This document shows, one piece after another, positions 35,202 through 44,945 of a stretch of 64,000 nucleotides of DNA. The position numbers and the translations under genes are program-made. Location of the stretch: positions 3,968,001 to 4,032,000 of the forward strand of contig NZ_CP133720.1 of NCBI RefSeq assembly GCF_031326225.1. Reading direction: 5' to 3'. Under the pieces are notes generated by a model. The model was not told the DNA's origin, did no database searches, and worked only from the letters and a program-made list of their open reading frames with translations. The DNA is from Undibacterium cyanobacteriorum. GTDB taxonomy: Bacteria > Pseudomonadota > Gammaproteobacteria > Burkholderiales > Burkholderiaceae_D. Position 1 is the first letter of the stretch. Every line of letters starts with the position of its first letter.

Positions 35202-35990
35202 TTATTGAAACATCCAAGCGGTCAGGAGGAAATCCAGCCACAGAACCAATAAGGAAGATATGACGACCGTACGAGTGGTCGCACGTGACACGCCTTCTGG
35301 TGTTGGAGTGGCTTCATAGCCCTGATATAACGCCACGAAAGTCGCTGCGAAACCAAAGACGACACTCTTGATAATACCGTTCCCGAGGTCCTTCCAAATA
35401 TCAACGCCAGCCTGCATTTGCGACCAGAATGATCCGCTATCGACGCCAATCAAAACCACACCAACGAGGTAGCCGCCAATAATGCCCATCGCATTAAAAA
35501 TCAAGGTCAAAATCGGCATGGCAATCACGCCACCAAGGAAACGTGGAGCGATCACACGTTGCAAAGGATTGACGGCCATCATCTCCATCGCGGCCAGCTG
35601 CTCACCGGCTTTCATCAAACCAATTTCAGCCGTTAATGAAGTCCCTGCACGACCTGCAAATAAGAGTGCCGTCACTACAGGACCTAATTCCCGAACTAAG
35701 GACAAGGCGACCAACAGACCTAAAGCTTCTTCCGATCCGTATTTGTTGAGCGTGTAATAGCCCTGATAACCCAACACAAATCCCACAAACAAACCGGAAA
35801 TCGCGATGATGACCAGGGAATAGTTACCGATGAAATGTACTTGGTCGGCGATCAGTTGTGGGCGACGCCAGAGGCTTGGAGCATTGATCACAATACTCAC
35901 AAAACTGCGCGCAGCATGGCCGAGGTTCTCCACCGTTTCACGGGTGCCTTGGCCTAATCGTTGCACTAGATTAAAAATCGCGCCCATCAT
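35202..35990 (-). CDS. mlaE: Lipid-transport permease MlaE
   Basis: This 262-residue membrane protein has the MlaE signatures GYYTLNKYGSEEALGLLVALSLVRELGPVVTALLFAGRAGTSLTAEIGLMKAGEQLAAMEMM. It is the integral permease of MlaFEDB. Its start overlaps the mlaF stop in ATGA, so translation is coupled; a second ATG follows at once. Confidence 0.95.
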   Translation of the reverse strand: MMGAIFNLVQRLGQGTRETVENLGHAARSFVSIVINAPSLWRRPQLIADQVHFIGNYSLVIIAISGLFVGFVLGYQGYYTLNKYGSEEALGLLVALSLVRELGPVVTALLFAGRAGTSLTAEIGLMKAGEQLAAMEMMAVNPLQRVIAPRFLGGVIAMPILTLIFNAMGIIGGYLVGVVLIGVDSGSFWSQMQAGVDIWKDLGNGIIKSVVFGFAATFVALYQGYEATPTPEGVSRATTRTVVISSLLVLWLDFLLTAWMFQ

Positions 35991-36793
35991 AGATTTGCTC
36001 CTGGCAAGCCCATATCTTCGGCCAAACTCTTGCCGGGATAATGAAAAGGAACAGGGCCATCATGCTCTGCGTGGACAAATTGCTTCACATAGGGATCAGT
36101 GGATTCCAACATTTCTTGCGGTGTTCCTTGTGCAACGATCTTCCCTTGCGACAGGAAATATACATAATCGGCAATCACAAAAGTTTCATGCACATCGTGG
36201 GATACCAAAATGGTGGTCGAACCCAAGGCATTGTTGAGATTGCGGATCAAGGTTGCGGTAACGCCCATTGAAATAGGATCGAGTCCCGCAAACGGTTCGT
36301 CATACATAATCAGCTGAGGATCTAAAGCAACCGCGCGAGCCAATGCTACACGACGCGCCATGCCCCCTGAAATTTCCGATGGTTTGAGCTTGGCTGCATT
36401 ACGCAAACCCACTGCATTCAGCTTCATCAACACTAAATCCTGAATCATCGATTCAGGTAATTTTGTATGTTCGCGCAGTGGAAAAGCGACATTTTCAAAA
36501 ACCGTCAGATCGGTAAATAAAGCTCCATGCTGAAACAGCATGCCCATCTTTCTGCGTAGCGCGAATAAATCAGCCGTTTTCAATTGATGAACAATCTGAC
36601 CATCAACATTAACGTGGCCATGTTGCGGGGCAATTTGGCCACCGATCAAACGCAAAATGGTCGTTTTTCCTGAGCCTGAACCACCCATCACCGCAATCAC
36701 TTTGCCGCGTGGGAAATCCATGGTTAAACCAGACAAAATGTCTCGTCCACCATAGGAAAACTGCAAATCACGGATTTCAACTAAATTAGGCAC
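35987..36793 (-). CDS. mlaF: Lipid-transport ATPase MlaF
   Basis: This 268-residue ABC ATPase has Walker A VMGGSGSGKTTILRLIGG, signature EISGGMARRVALARAVALDPQLI and Walker B MYDEPFAGLDPIS, matching MlaF. It drives phospholipid transport through MlaE-MlaD. It is the first gene of the mla operon. Confidence 0.95.
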   Translation of the reverse strand: MPNLVEIRDLQFSYGGRDILSGLTMDFPRGKVIAVMGGSGSGKTTILRLIGGQIAPQHGHVNVDGQIVHQLKTADLFALRRKMGMLFQHGALFTDLTVFENVAFPLREHTKLPESMIQDLVLMKLNAVGLRNAAKLKPSEISGGMARRVALARAVALDPQLIMYDEPFAGLDPISMGVTATLIRNLNNALGSTTILVSHDVHETFVIADYVYFLSQGKIVAQGTPQEMLESTDPYVKQFVHAEHDGPVPFHYPGKSLAEDMGLPGANL

Positions 36794-37129
36794 GTCGTTC
36801 GCTTATGAAAAGAAAGGTGAAATTGTAAACTAGTTCTAGAATTCGAGTTGGCGCGGAAAATTTCAACAAAAACAATAAAAAGACAAAATTAGAATGTTTT
36901 AGAATTAAACAAAATTAAATTCCGCCAAATTAAGATTTTATAAAATAAAAGAAATACTGCGCCGCAATATTTTTACAAAATAAATGAACATAGAGTCAGC
37001 AACTGAGACTTTCCTTAGCTCAAAAAGTTCAGAAAGCTTGTCAAACGCCGGATTCTTTACTTCTTAAGCAAGGCAACGTCAAAAGAAAACTCTTGCGGAT
37101 CTTGAATTCTAAGTGGGATCTGATGCAAA
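36794..37129. other. AT-rich intergenic region upstream of mlaF
   Basis: About 335 bp, notably A/T-rich between 36860 and 37000, with no credible gene. A minus-strand TACAAT at 36827-36822 could be the mla -10 box, but no good -35 accompanies it. Confidence 0.4.
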
Positions 37130-37507
37130 TCAGACTGTTTTCACGAAGGTATAACGAACCAGTACCAAGGCGAGCGTAAAGCAATACGCCCGCCATGACC
37201 GCAGGCGCACTTGATATCGACTCATTACCGCCGATCTCTTTACAGCAAAAAAATAGGCAAGCCAGGCGGCAAAAAGTGGTGCCACGATCAGGTTTACGAT
37301 TTGCCACCCAGGCTGATGCAATAAGCCGCGCGAAAAGATGAGTAAACTCACGCCGCCGAGCAAGGCCCCAATCAGGGCATAGCCCAAACATTGCAACAAA
37401 ATTTTGCCGCCACTACCGTCCTGCTGATGGGTTTGCTCTGTTTGCAAAGGAAAATGAGCAATCGCTTCTAAAAAGATTTCCAGAAGGAGAAAGATAATGT
37501 CTTCCAT
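37130..37507 (-). CDS. Small hypothetical membrane protein
   Basis: This 125-residue protein begins MEDIIFLLLEIFLEAI and has hydrophobic segments near 40-62 (CLGYALIGALLGGVSLLIF), 70-88 and 104-120, so about three to four membrane helices. I do not recognise the family. The start has an AGAAGGAG-like ribosome site. An overlapping frame at 37041-37391 is a shadow. Confidence 0.6.
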   Translation of the reverse strand: MEDIIFLLLEIFLEAIAHFPLQTEQTHQQDGSGGKILLQCLGYALIGALLGGVSLLIFSRGLLHQPGWQIVNLIVAPLFAAWLAYFFAVKRSAVMSRYQVRLRSWRAYCFTLALVLVRYTFVKTV

Positions 37508-37645
37508 GGTGTCCGTTAAAGTGATGTGAAAGCGCGCAGTGTATCGATGTCGCGCTCTTCAACTCCACGGTAGTTTGTATATCGCTTTACCTTTCCACAA
37601 TCCTCTTAAAGAGATTCTCTCAACGTTTCAGCTTGCAGATCGCGT

Positions 37646-38035
37646 TCAATATCCACCTTTGACCAAGCGCTGAGAGATCCACCACAGATTTCCAAACTGA
37701 TCCCGCACACCACCTTGTCGATCTCCATAGGGCATATCAGCGACAGGCATAATCAAGCTAGCCCCAAATTGCAGTGCACGATTGATACTTTCATCGGCAT
37801 TTTCCACATATAAGTAATACGAAGCTGGCATCGCGGGATAGGCTTCAGAGGACTCGCTCACCATCAGCATCGAGGTGCCAATCGCAATTTGGGCATTGGC
37901 GATACACCCATCTTCACGCAGACTTCGATGCAGCTCAAACCCATCCAGCCCTTGTACCAAAAACTCGACAAATTGCTCAGCTCCCTCAACAAATATATAC
38001 GGTGTGACGGTATTAAATCCTGGAGGAATATACAT
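37646..38035 (-). CDS. VOC-family (glyoxalase/PhnB-like) protein
   Basis: This 129-residue protein has the PhnB-type VOC pattern: NTVTPYIFVEGAEQFVEFLVQGLDG at the start, YLYVENADESINRALQFGA, PYGDRQGGVRDQFGNLWWIS at the end. VOC proteins include glyoxalase, antibiotic-binding and epimerase enzymes; the metal residues and substrate cannot be named from sequence. It lies 47 bp after the sensor kinase gene and may share its transcript. Confidence 0.85.
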   Translation of the reverse strand: MYIPPGFNTVTPYIFVEGAEQFVEFLVQGLDGFELHRSLREDGCIANAQIAIGTSMLMVSESSEAYPAMPASYYLYVENADESINRALQFGASLIMPVADMPYGDRQGGVRDQFGNLWWISQRLVKGGY

Positions 38036-38082
38036 GCTTTGCTCTCAAAAAAAATGAAAATGATTTCGATCAAGTTGTTGAT

Positions 38083-39963
38083 CTAAATACCCGATGCAGC
38101 GTCGTCAAACGTGAGCGGAAGCGTGAACCAAAACACGGTCCCCATTCCCTCTTGAGTGGTGAAACCGATCTGCCCTCCCATCGCTTCTACGAGGGCTTTG
38201 CTAATCTTGAGCCCCAACCCCGTGCCACCTTGCTGGCGCGTGTTGCCATTATTGGCTTGGGCAAACGCACTAAAGATCTCTCCTTGGAAATCGGCTGGAA
38301 TACCCTGACCGTAATCTTCGATTTCGACCAAGGCATGACCATCGACCTGAGAAACCCGCACGTCGACCTTCTCAGCACCGTTCGAAAACTTGGCAGCGTT
38401 CGACAAAATGTTTGCCAAAACCTGTGCCAAACGTACTGCATCTGCTTGGACCCGCAAACTCTCTAGTGAAGCGTTCAAGACGTATTTCACATGGTAGTTA
38501 TTCGCATATCCTGCATTGTCAGCCAAAGACTGCCGAACCGCGCTCACCAACTCAAGCTCAACCATGTTAATCGGCATCTTCCCTGCGACTAATTTCTCCA
38601 TGTCGAGTAGATCGTTGATTAGTAGTATCAAGCGCGAACTATTCTTCTGCGCGAGTCCCACCAGTTTCTTGGCCTCCGATGGTATCTCGCCCATCACTCC
38701 ATTTTCGACCAACTTCAAAGAGCCATGGATTGACGTCAACGGGGTACGTAATTCATGGCTCACAGTTGCCACGAACTCTGACTTCAAACGATCAAGGCGA
38801 CGACGTTCGGAGATATCACGGATAATGCCAATAAAAATCGCTTCACCATGATCGCTGGTTTTCGACAAGGCCAAATCGGCGGGAAACAATTCGCCACTCA
38901 AACGACGGGCTTCGATTTCTGCACCAACTGCATTCACCTTAGAGTGGCTGCGCTCAACGAAATCATGTAGGAACATTGATTTATTCGTGTCACCTGAGGC
39001 GGGGATAATTCTATCGATCGAGGTACCAAGCAAGCTACGTTGTTCACACGCAAAAATGCGACCTGCAGCAACATTACAAGAGCGAATCGAACCGTCCACA
39101 TCGATCACCAAAATGCCATCGGCTAAATTATCGAGAATGGTTTGATTCTGCGCCATGCGATCAGACAAATTCTGCTCGTGTGAGCGTATCGTAATAGACA
39201 ATCGATTGAGCGCAGTAGCGAGTTCATAAATCTCTTTGGTACCCGAGTAGACAGGAATTTGTCGACTTGCTTTCACTGCTGACAAACTCGCGAAAGCCGT
39301 GATGTTGGCGAGGGCCTGCATTGGGGCGCGCAATAAGATGGCGAGCAAAATGAGAACAGCAGCAGTCAAAATGCAGGTAAATAACAAGGCGTACCCGAGT
39401 CTACCGAGCATCGCGTCATTGACTTCTTCAAGACTATATCGCAGGCGAAGGCTACCGATTCGTGTGCCGGCTTCAATTGGCAACCATATTTCAAAATGCT
39501 CTTGGATCTCGATCAGGCCAAATAAGAACTGGCGTTGATTGTTCGCTCCGTCATCATACGAAGTGCGCGCCGTTGACGAGGATGCCTTTACTAAACTCAT
39601 ATCATACGAAGCCATGAGTGTACCATTGCGTTTAATCACGCTTGTAATAGGACGATTATTTTCATCAACGATCAAAATCGAGGAAATATAAGGCAGTTTC
39701 GCATTGACTCTCAGCAGATCTTCTAAGCTTGCAACGTCACGACTAATGATCAGGCCACTCGACATACTGGCGATACTCTTACCGAGATAGAGGACCTGAT
39801 CATCCGCCACTTGGCGCGAGCTTTTGATGGATGCGTAGGTAAAAACGCCACCCGCTATCAATGACGCCGCAGCCACAGAGACGCCAACCAAAAACATCAG
39901 CTGCGATGCCATGTGATATGGCAAAAAACGTCGGATATTGAGAGCATCTAGCCATGCGAACAT
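38083..39963 (-). CDS. Membrane sensor histidine kinase (HAMP-PAS-HisKA-HATPase)
   Basis: This 626-residue protein has TM1 near residues 18-48, a periplasmic sensor segment of ~130 residues, TM2 (~190-210), HAMP, a PAS domain (DNLADGILVIDVDGSIRSCNVAAGRIF), HisKA with phosphoacceptor His in ATVSHELRTPLTSIHGSLKLV and an ATPase domain with N box NILSNAAKF, G1 DYGQGIP and GGTGLGLKISKALVEAMGG. There is no receiver domain and no response regulator next to it, so the partner is elsewhere. It begins 3 bp after the PhnD-like gene and probably senses the ligand of that binding protein. Confidence 0.92.
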   Translation of the reverse strand: MFAWLDALNIRRFLPYHMASQLMFLVGVSVAAASLIAGGVFTYASIKSSRQVADDQVLYLGKSIASMSSGLIISRDVASLEDLLRVNAKLPYISSILIVDENNRPITSVIKRNGTLMASYDMSLVKASSSTARTSYDDGANNQRQFLFGLIEIQEHFEIWLPIEAGTRIGSLRLRYSLEEVNDAMLGRLGYALLFTCILTAAVLILLAILLRAPMQALANITAFASLSAVKASRQIPVYSGTKEIYELATALNRLSITIRSHEQNLSDRMAQNQTILDNLADGILVIDVDGSIRSCNVAAGRIFACEQRSLLGTSIDRIIPASGDTNKSMFLHDFVERSHSKVNAVGAEIEARRLSGELFPADLALSKTSDHGEAIFIGIIRDISERRRLDRLKSEFVATVSHELRTPLTSIHGSLKLVENGVMGEIPSEAKKLVGLAQKNSSRLILLINDLLDMEKLVAGKMPINMVELELVSAVRQSLADNAGYANNYHVKYVLNASLESLRVQADAVRLAQVLANILSNAAKFSNGAEKVDVRVSQVDGHALVEIEDYGQGIPADFQGEIFSAFAQANNGNTRQQGGTGLGLKISKALVEAMGGQIGFTTQEGMGTVFWFTLPLTFDDAASGI

Positions 39964-39966
39964 GGA

Positions 39967-40845
39967 TTACTCCTTCTCCAAGATGACGAACTTTTCGATC
40001 TTCAGCTTCTCCAACGACAAATAGTCTCGCTGATAATCGGCATTGATCGGTTGTGCCATTCGAATCTCCGCAAGGAGCCGCTGCCCCTCTGCGTCTTTCG
40101 ATAAATTCAGTAATGCATCGTGCAGCGCTTTGACGACCTCTGCCGGTACGCGCGGATGCGCCACAATTGGATGCGGCGCTGTCTCTGGGGTTTGGTACAA
40201 AATTCGTAACTGCGCACGCACTTCCGGCGTCTCATCATTGAGAGTGGTATTGATCCCGCCGCCGGCTGCGACCGTTCCGTTCAGCACACTCCGGTAAACA
40301 TTGCTGTGCGTGGAGAGAAATTGAGTTTGGAAGTCCACATGTTCCGCAGTCAATAATGCCCGCATATACAAGGACGCACCAAACGCATTAGGAGCTGGGA
40401 ACCCTACACTCTTCTTATCAAGGTCGTGCAGAGTTTTGTAGGGACTATCCTGACGAACTACCAAGATACCCTTTAAGGTTTTGTTATCGCGAATGAAGGG
40501 CAGATAATTCTGTGCGCGCTTCGCCATCACGGCATGGTAGGGATTCAAATAGGCGAAATCAGGTTCACCCGCCAACACGGCGGTTTCAAACTGCGGAATA
40601 GTTTTGGCCAACACCAGTTGAAATTGAACTCCAGTGTCACGCGCAATTCTGGCCAATAGAGGGGACCATTCGGTATGCAGCTGCACCCCATTGTATTGAG
40701 GCACCACAGAGATCGTATAAACTTTTTGTGCAGGCGGCGGTGCTGCCGCCGTTGATGCGATAGGCGAAGTCGCCAGCGCCATAGGTAAATACAAGGATCC
40801 CAGCAACAAACTGCCATGCTTCAGCAACGAGCGTCTTGAGTACAT
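39967..40845 (-). CDS. PhnD-like phosphate/phosphonate-type substrate-binding protein with Tat-type signal
   Basis: This 292-residue protein (from the ATG at 40845; an upstream start at 40911 adds 22 residues) has a twin-arginine leader YSRRSLLKHGSLLLG and a PhnD/type-2 periplasmic binding fold: VPQYNGVQLHTEWSPLLARIARDTG, EPDFAYLNPYHAVMAKRAQ, GILVVRQDSPYKTLHDLDKKSVGFPAPNAFGASLYMRALL. No ABC permease follows. Instead a histidine kinase starts 3 bp away, so this is likely a sensory binding protein that hands its ligand signal to the kinase. Ligand unknown. Confidence 0.85.
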   Translation of the reverse strand: MYSRRSLLKHGSLLLGSLYLPMALATSPIASTAAAPPPAQKVYTISVVPQYNGVQLHTEWSPLLARIARDTGVQFQLVLAKTIPQFETAVLAGEPDFAYLNPYHAVMAKRAQNYLPFIRDNKTLKGILVVRQDSPYKTLHDLDKKSVGFPAPNAFGASLYMRALLTAEHVDFQTQFLSTHSNVYRSVLNGTVAAGGGINTTLNDETPEVRAQLRILYQTPETAPHPIVAHPRVPAEVVKALHDALLNLSKDAEGQRLLAEIRMAQPINADYQRDYLSLEKLKIEKFVILEKE

Positions 40846-41118
40846 CAGCCTCCCCCGTTCTTGGCTTGTTTTCGACAGGCTCTGAGTTATTTCACGCCCG
40901 TCATAAATCACAACTTGTGAAAAAGCGATACACCATCATACAACGTAATTGCCACAAGAAAACATTGCGGCAAGGAGTAAGACATAAATGCATACAAGTG
41001 CAGGATACTTTGTTTGTTTTTGACGACCTTTGCATCCTCGGTCTTGCAAAGAAATTAAAACAAATAGCAAGCAACCACAATAACTCGTTCGCGCCTAACC
41101 TGAACACCCCGACCGGGC

Positions 41119-41928
41119 CTAGAGTCGCTCAAGATAGCGTCGCGGCGCATGATCAGCGAGCGCCTTTACAGGATTAATCAAGCTCGCAAAACCAAGCCCA
41201 GTACTTGTGCCGCGAAGTTGAATGCATGTCCCTGCATGCGCAAAACCCATGGCTTCAATGGGAACTTTACAAACAAGATCTTCATCATCGACGACTCTAA
41301 AAATTGGCATCGCTGGCAATTGCTCAACAAAGGCTTGATTTCCAACGCGCGGTGAACCGTAGGTATAGCAAGTAGCGAAAGAAAATCGACGACAAGCCAA
41401 GGTGGCTAGAGCTGCCCCAAGACTATGACCTGTGACCCAAATCGGCTCCGATGACTCGCGCAAAGAAGTTTCAATTTGCTGCCATATGCTATCTAAGGCA
41501 CGTTCGAAGCCACGATGAACCAAGGCCTCCGTGTTGTTAGCCGAAAGCAGGGGCAAAGCGCCCACATCGCAATCGGTAATGAAGTCGCGAATGTCTTGTT
41601 CGGTACCCCGAAACACGAGCACTCTCAAAGGCAGGCTTGTGTGTCGCACGAGCATTGCCTGCGTATGGGTCAATTGATCTTGGAAAAACGCGAGCTGTTC
41701 GAAACCGCCGCGCCGCAAGAATTCCCGTCGCGTGGGTTGAGGTGGCGTCACTTCCTCTTCGACATCATGGCGATACACCAAACGACTCAACTCAGCACAT
41801 GCGAGTGCATTACCCAAGTGATATTCCTTGATTTGAAGATCCAAGTTCGGCATGAGGCGTACCACAAAAAAATCATCTGCTAAACCAGGTAACAGCAATT
41901 CGCGCCATGCTTTGCTCATCCACCACAT
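41119..41928 (-). CDS. Lipase class 3 family alpha/beta hydrolase
   Basis: This 269-residue protein has the nucleophile elbow VTGHSLGAALATLAC, a likely catalytic Asp in the RVVDDEDLVCKVP region and His in ADHAPRRYL, the fungal-type lipase (Lipase_3) pattern. There is no signal peptide, so it is probably cytoplasmic. Substrate unknown. The ATG at 41928 has a GGGAG ribosome site 7 nt upstream. Confidence 0.87.
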   Translation of the reverse strand: MWWMSKAWRELLLPGLADDFFVVRLMPNLDLQIKEYHLGNALACAELSRLVYRHDVEEEVTPPQPTRREFLRRGGFEQLAFFQDQLTHTQAMLVRHTSLPLRVLVFRGTEQDIRDFITDCDVGALPLLSANNTEALVHRGFERALDSIWQQIETSLRESSEPIWVTGHSLGAALATLACRRFSFATCYTYGSPRVGNQAFVEQLPAMPIFRVVDDEDLVCKVPIEAMGFAHAGTCIQLRGTSTGLGFASLINPVKALADHAPRRYLERL

Positions 41929-42146
41929 TTCAAGCTCCCTACTTAATTTACTTGCATAAATATTATTTCAACGAACCCACTATTTAACATCGAACTAGGA
42001 CTAAGAACCACAATTCGGCTAATTGCGTATCCTCACGACATCGAAACTCAACTAATGCAGCAAAAAAATAAATCAACTTGAACTATTTCCCCGCCAATAG
42101 ATCACAATGCTATTGAGCGATTTCACTCCTTTTTCATTTATTACTT

Positions 42147-42920
42147 ATGCGTACTATCGCACTCCGTCGCGCCATCCACGCATTGAGCTTCTTAAGTCTC
42201 CTTAGTTGCTGGCAGCATTGCTTTGCCAACGACCGACCGCTCTTACGTGGTCTGACTAGTGAAGACGCCTACCCCTACAATTTTCAGATGCGACAGAAAA
42301 TTGATGGTCTCGTTTTTGAAATCGCCAAGTTACTGACGAGCCGCAGTGGATATGAGCTCAAAGTCGAGGCACAACCTTGGACGCGCGCGCTGCAAACAGC
42401 CAAAGACAATCCAAACGTGCTCGTATTCAGCTTAGCCCGCAATCCTGAGCGCGAGCAACACTACCATTGGATAGGCCCGGTGACCACTAGTGAAGTTTGG
42501 CTATTCAAACTTAAATCACGAACCGATCTTCAGATCACAAAATTGGAAGAGGTTAAGTCCTACACCATCGGTGATGTCGCGAGCAGCTCGACGATCGCTT
42601 TACTGCAGAAACACGGAGCGAAGATCGATCCAGCTCCGAGCAATCTATCCAACTGTCGAAAATTTAAGGCAGGTCGAGTCGATCTCATTCCTTTCGATCC
42701 AAACGGCATCAAGATCTTTTTGCATACCTGCGGCCTCAAACCTGAAGATGTTGAGCAAAGTCTACATTTACCACGTGATACAGCGCTGTATATCGCCCTT
42801 GGAAAACGTAGCGATGCTGAACTGGTGCAGCAACTACAGCAGCAATTTCAAAATATAATCAAAGACAAAAGTCTGCAACGACTCCATGAGCAATGGAAGA
42901 TACCCTACAAAAATCCCTAA
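42147..42920 (+). CDS. Periplasmic solute-binding protein, family 3-like
   Basis: This 257-residue protein has a signal peptide (cleavage near CFA, residue 27) and a SBP_bac_3-like fold: GLVFEIAKLLTSRSGYELKVEAQPWTRALQTAKDNPNVLVFSLARNPEREQHYHWIGPVTTSEVWLFKL. It resembles polar-amino-acid-type binding proteins that often work without a dedicated ABC transporter. No transport genes are next to it. It is convergent with rtcR. Confidence 0.85.
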   Translation: MRTIALRRAIHALSFLSLLSCWQHCFANDRPLLRGLTSEDAYPYNFQMRQKIDGLVFEIAKLLTSRSGYELKVEAQPWTRALQTAKDNPNVLVFSLARNPEREQHYHWIGPVTTSEVWLFKLKSRTDLQITKLEEVKSYTIGDVASSSTIALLQKHGAKIDPAPSNLSNCRKFKAGRVDLIPFDPNGIKIFLHTCGLKPEDVEQSLHLPRDTALYIALGKRSDAELVQQLQQQFQNIIKDKSLQRLHEQWKIPYKNP

Positions 42921-42944
42921 GGTTTTTGTGTGCGGTGAAACCGA

Positions 42945-44561
42945 TTACCACTCCTTCATTTGCGCAAAACTGAGATCAAATTTGGCCAAATACTTTCGCA
43001 GGCGATCGGCGTCGTTGGACATTCTCTTATCACGTCGACTTTTTTCATAAAGTCGACGACCAGCTTCTGAAAGTGTGCTTGAACTACGGCAAACTTTGAC
43101 GACATATTCCAACTGAACCACATCGAATGGGTCGAACTCTTGCTGAATCTCTTGCCATTTTGGATGCAGCCATGCGTGTTCGTCGGCCCAATGAACCTGA
43201 TTGCTCGGTCCTAACTGCGCTTGCCTCTGGCGCAGCCTCGACAATTCACGTTCGACGTTCTCTGTATCGATTCTTCCGCCATCCGCCAAGGTCGCCATGC
43301 GCAACAAACTAGCGGACAGATCACGAAAATTACCTGCCCACGTTGTCGCATCATCCATCGCATACTGCACATAGGCCTTCTTCGCATCCGAATTGAATCG
43401 CACTTTCTTGCCGAGTTGTCCAACAATTCGCTCCAGCTCGAAATCTAAATTCGGTTCGATATCCTCACGTCGATCTTTCAAGCCTGGGAGTTGATACAAC
43501 CAGGTATTGATACGCGCAAATAAGTCTTCACGAAACCGCCCGGCGCGCACATCGTCGGCGAGATCGCGATGGGTTCCCGCAATCAACTGAAAATCGCTCG
43601 CCACCTCTTTGTCACCGCCCATAGGGAAGAAGCGTTTTTCCTCAATCGCTTTCAACAACATCGCTTGCTCATCAAGGCCGAGCTCACCAATCTCATCGAG
43701 AAATAGCAAGCCATGATCCGCCGCTTTCAAATAACCAGCACGCGCTTGCAGAGCACCGGTGAACGAACCCTTCACGTGACCAAAGAGAGCCGACATCGCG
43801 CCATCGCCGCGCAGGGTCGCACAGTTCACATCAATGAAGTCACCATGCAGTTGATGTTTGGCTTTCTTCAACTCATAGATACGGCGCGCCAAGAAGGATT
43901 TGCCGGCACCGGTGGGGCCGGTCAATAAAATCGGCGTCTGCGAGCGCACTGCCACTTGTTCGATTTCTTCAATGGTGCGATTGAAGGCCGCATTCCGTGT
44001 GGCGATCCCAAACTTCAAGAAGGACACATCTTCCTGACGTTCTTCCTCAAAGCGCGCGGCCAATTGATTGTATTGCGAGAGATCGAGATCCACGACCGCG
44101 ATCTGCCCCACCTCTGGGAAACCTTCTCGACGCGGTGGCGCAGTTTGAATCAACTTCGCCGGAAAATAACGCGCTTCGGTGAGTAGGAATAAACAGATTT
44201 GCGCGACATGCGTACCGGTCGTGATGTGCACAAGGTAATCAGCTTCCTGTGTATCAAATCGGTAGTGGCGCACGAATTCGTACAGGGCCGAGTACACCTC
44301 AACGAAATCCCAAGGATCTTTAATCCGCATCAGTACCGGCTCGACCACCGTTTCTGGCGAGACCCTTTGGATATCGCTGATCACCAGCTTTAACAGGTCA
44401 CCACGATCACCGCCATTGCCGTTATGAAATAGCACCAGCTTATTCACCAGAAAATCTTCTTGCTGGCACAACGAGAGCGTCGGGCGCCAACGTTGCCAAC
44501 GCTGCGCATTAAAGCCTGCGTCTAATGTGGTTCCTAAGAAACCGAACACGACCTTCTCCAT
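42945..44561 (-). CDS. rtcR: RNA-repair transcriptional activator RtcR (CARF - sigma-54 AAA+)
   Basis: This 538-residue protein has an N-terminal RtcR/CARF-type sensor (VVFGFLGTTLDAG, LVHITTGTHVAQICLFLLTEARYFPA), then a sigma-54 AAA+ domain with Walker A LLTGPTGAGKSFLARRI, the loop GSFTGA (GAFTGA variant) and Walker B LLFLDEIGEL, and a C-terminal DNA-binding region. In Enterobacteria the CARF domain binds damaged-tRNA products and unlocks rtcBA transcription. It is divergent from the rtc operon, about 385 bp from its sigma-54 promoter. Length is normal for RtcR. Confidence 0.95.
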   Translation of the reverse strand: MEKVVFGFLGTTLDAGFNAQRWQRWRPTLSLCQQEDFLVNKLVLFHNGNGGDRGDLLKLVISDIQRVSPETVVEPVLMRIKDPWDFVEVYSALYEFVRHYRFDTQEADYLVHITTGTHVAQICLFLLTEARYFPAKLIQTAPPRREGFPEVGQIAVVDLDLSQYNQLAARFEEERQEDVSFLKFGIATRNAAFNRTIEEIEQVAVRSQTPILLTGPTGAGKSFLARRIYELKKAKHQLHGDFIDVNCATLRGDGAMSALFGHVKGSFTGALQARAGYLKAADHGLLFLDEIGELGLDEQAMLLKAIEEKRFFPMGGDKEVASDFQLIAGTHRDLADDVRAGRFREDLFARINTWLYQLPGLKDRREDIEPNLDFELERIVGQLGKKVRFNSDAKKAYVQYAMDDATTWAGNFRDLSASLLRMATLADGGRIDTENVERELSRLRQRQAQLGPSNQVHWADEHAWLHPKWQEIQQEFDPFDVVQLEYVVKVCRSSSTLSEAGRRLYEKSRRDKRMSNDADRLRKYLAKFDLSFAQMKEW

Positions 44562-44666
44562 GTTTCAAATCCTCAAGTAAGACGAAACGCAACCAAAACG
44601 AATCGGAGCCGAGCTCAATACGTCATTCCAATTGACGCGCAGAACATCTGGGCAAGTGACCCAATG

Positions 44667-44750
44667 CGTCATTCCCGCGGAAGCGGGAATCAATGTTCAA
44701 GCAGCGCATACCAAAAAACAGAAGGGATTCCGGCTTGCGCAGGGATGACG
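44667..44750. repeat. REP/BIME-like inverted repeat pair
   Basis: CGTCATTCCCGCGGAAGCGG (44667-44686) is itself a hairpin, and an inverse copy ends in AGGGATGACG at 44750. This is the dispersed proteobacterial repeat with GTCATTCCCGC cores. It lies between rtcR and the rtc promoter. It may insulate the two divergent units or simply be a mobile repeat insertion. Confidence 0.8.
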
Positions 44751-44762
44751 ATATTTTGTGAG

Positions 44763-44817
44763 ATTTATAAATACGTCACCCGAAGAATATAAAATCATCT
44801 TATCTATTTTTATAAAT
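44763..44817. promoter_or_regulatory. Candidate activator (RtcR) sites: two TTTATAAAT copies
   Basis: ATTTATAAAT at 44763-44772 and TTTATAAAT at 44809-44817 are near-palindromic, 46 bp apart and followed within 1-2 bp by ACG. They lie about 130-180 bp upstream of the sigma-54 promoter, a usual enhancer distance. The region is AT-rich, so the match could be chance. Confidence 0.35.
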
Positions 44818-44945
44818 CACGATCATATTTTATCACTTAATGTGCGCTGCATAATCATAAGCATTCCCCCTAAGCACAGCAAGAACCTTATTTTCCACAT
44901 ATAAAACAAACACTTAGATTCACCGAAAACGACCAAACAAAAAAC

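Noticed and set aside
37041..37391. 116-codon minus-strand frame overlapping the small membrane protein
   Set aside because: Overlapping frame without ribosome site; the frame at 37130-37507 has better membrane-protein character and start.
44641..44760. CRISPR-like repeat near rtcR, suggested by the CARF domain and repeats
   Set aside because: Only one inverted pair of a REP-type repeat is present, with no regularly spaced direct repeats or cas genes.
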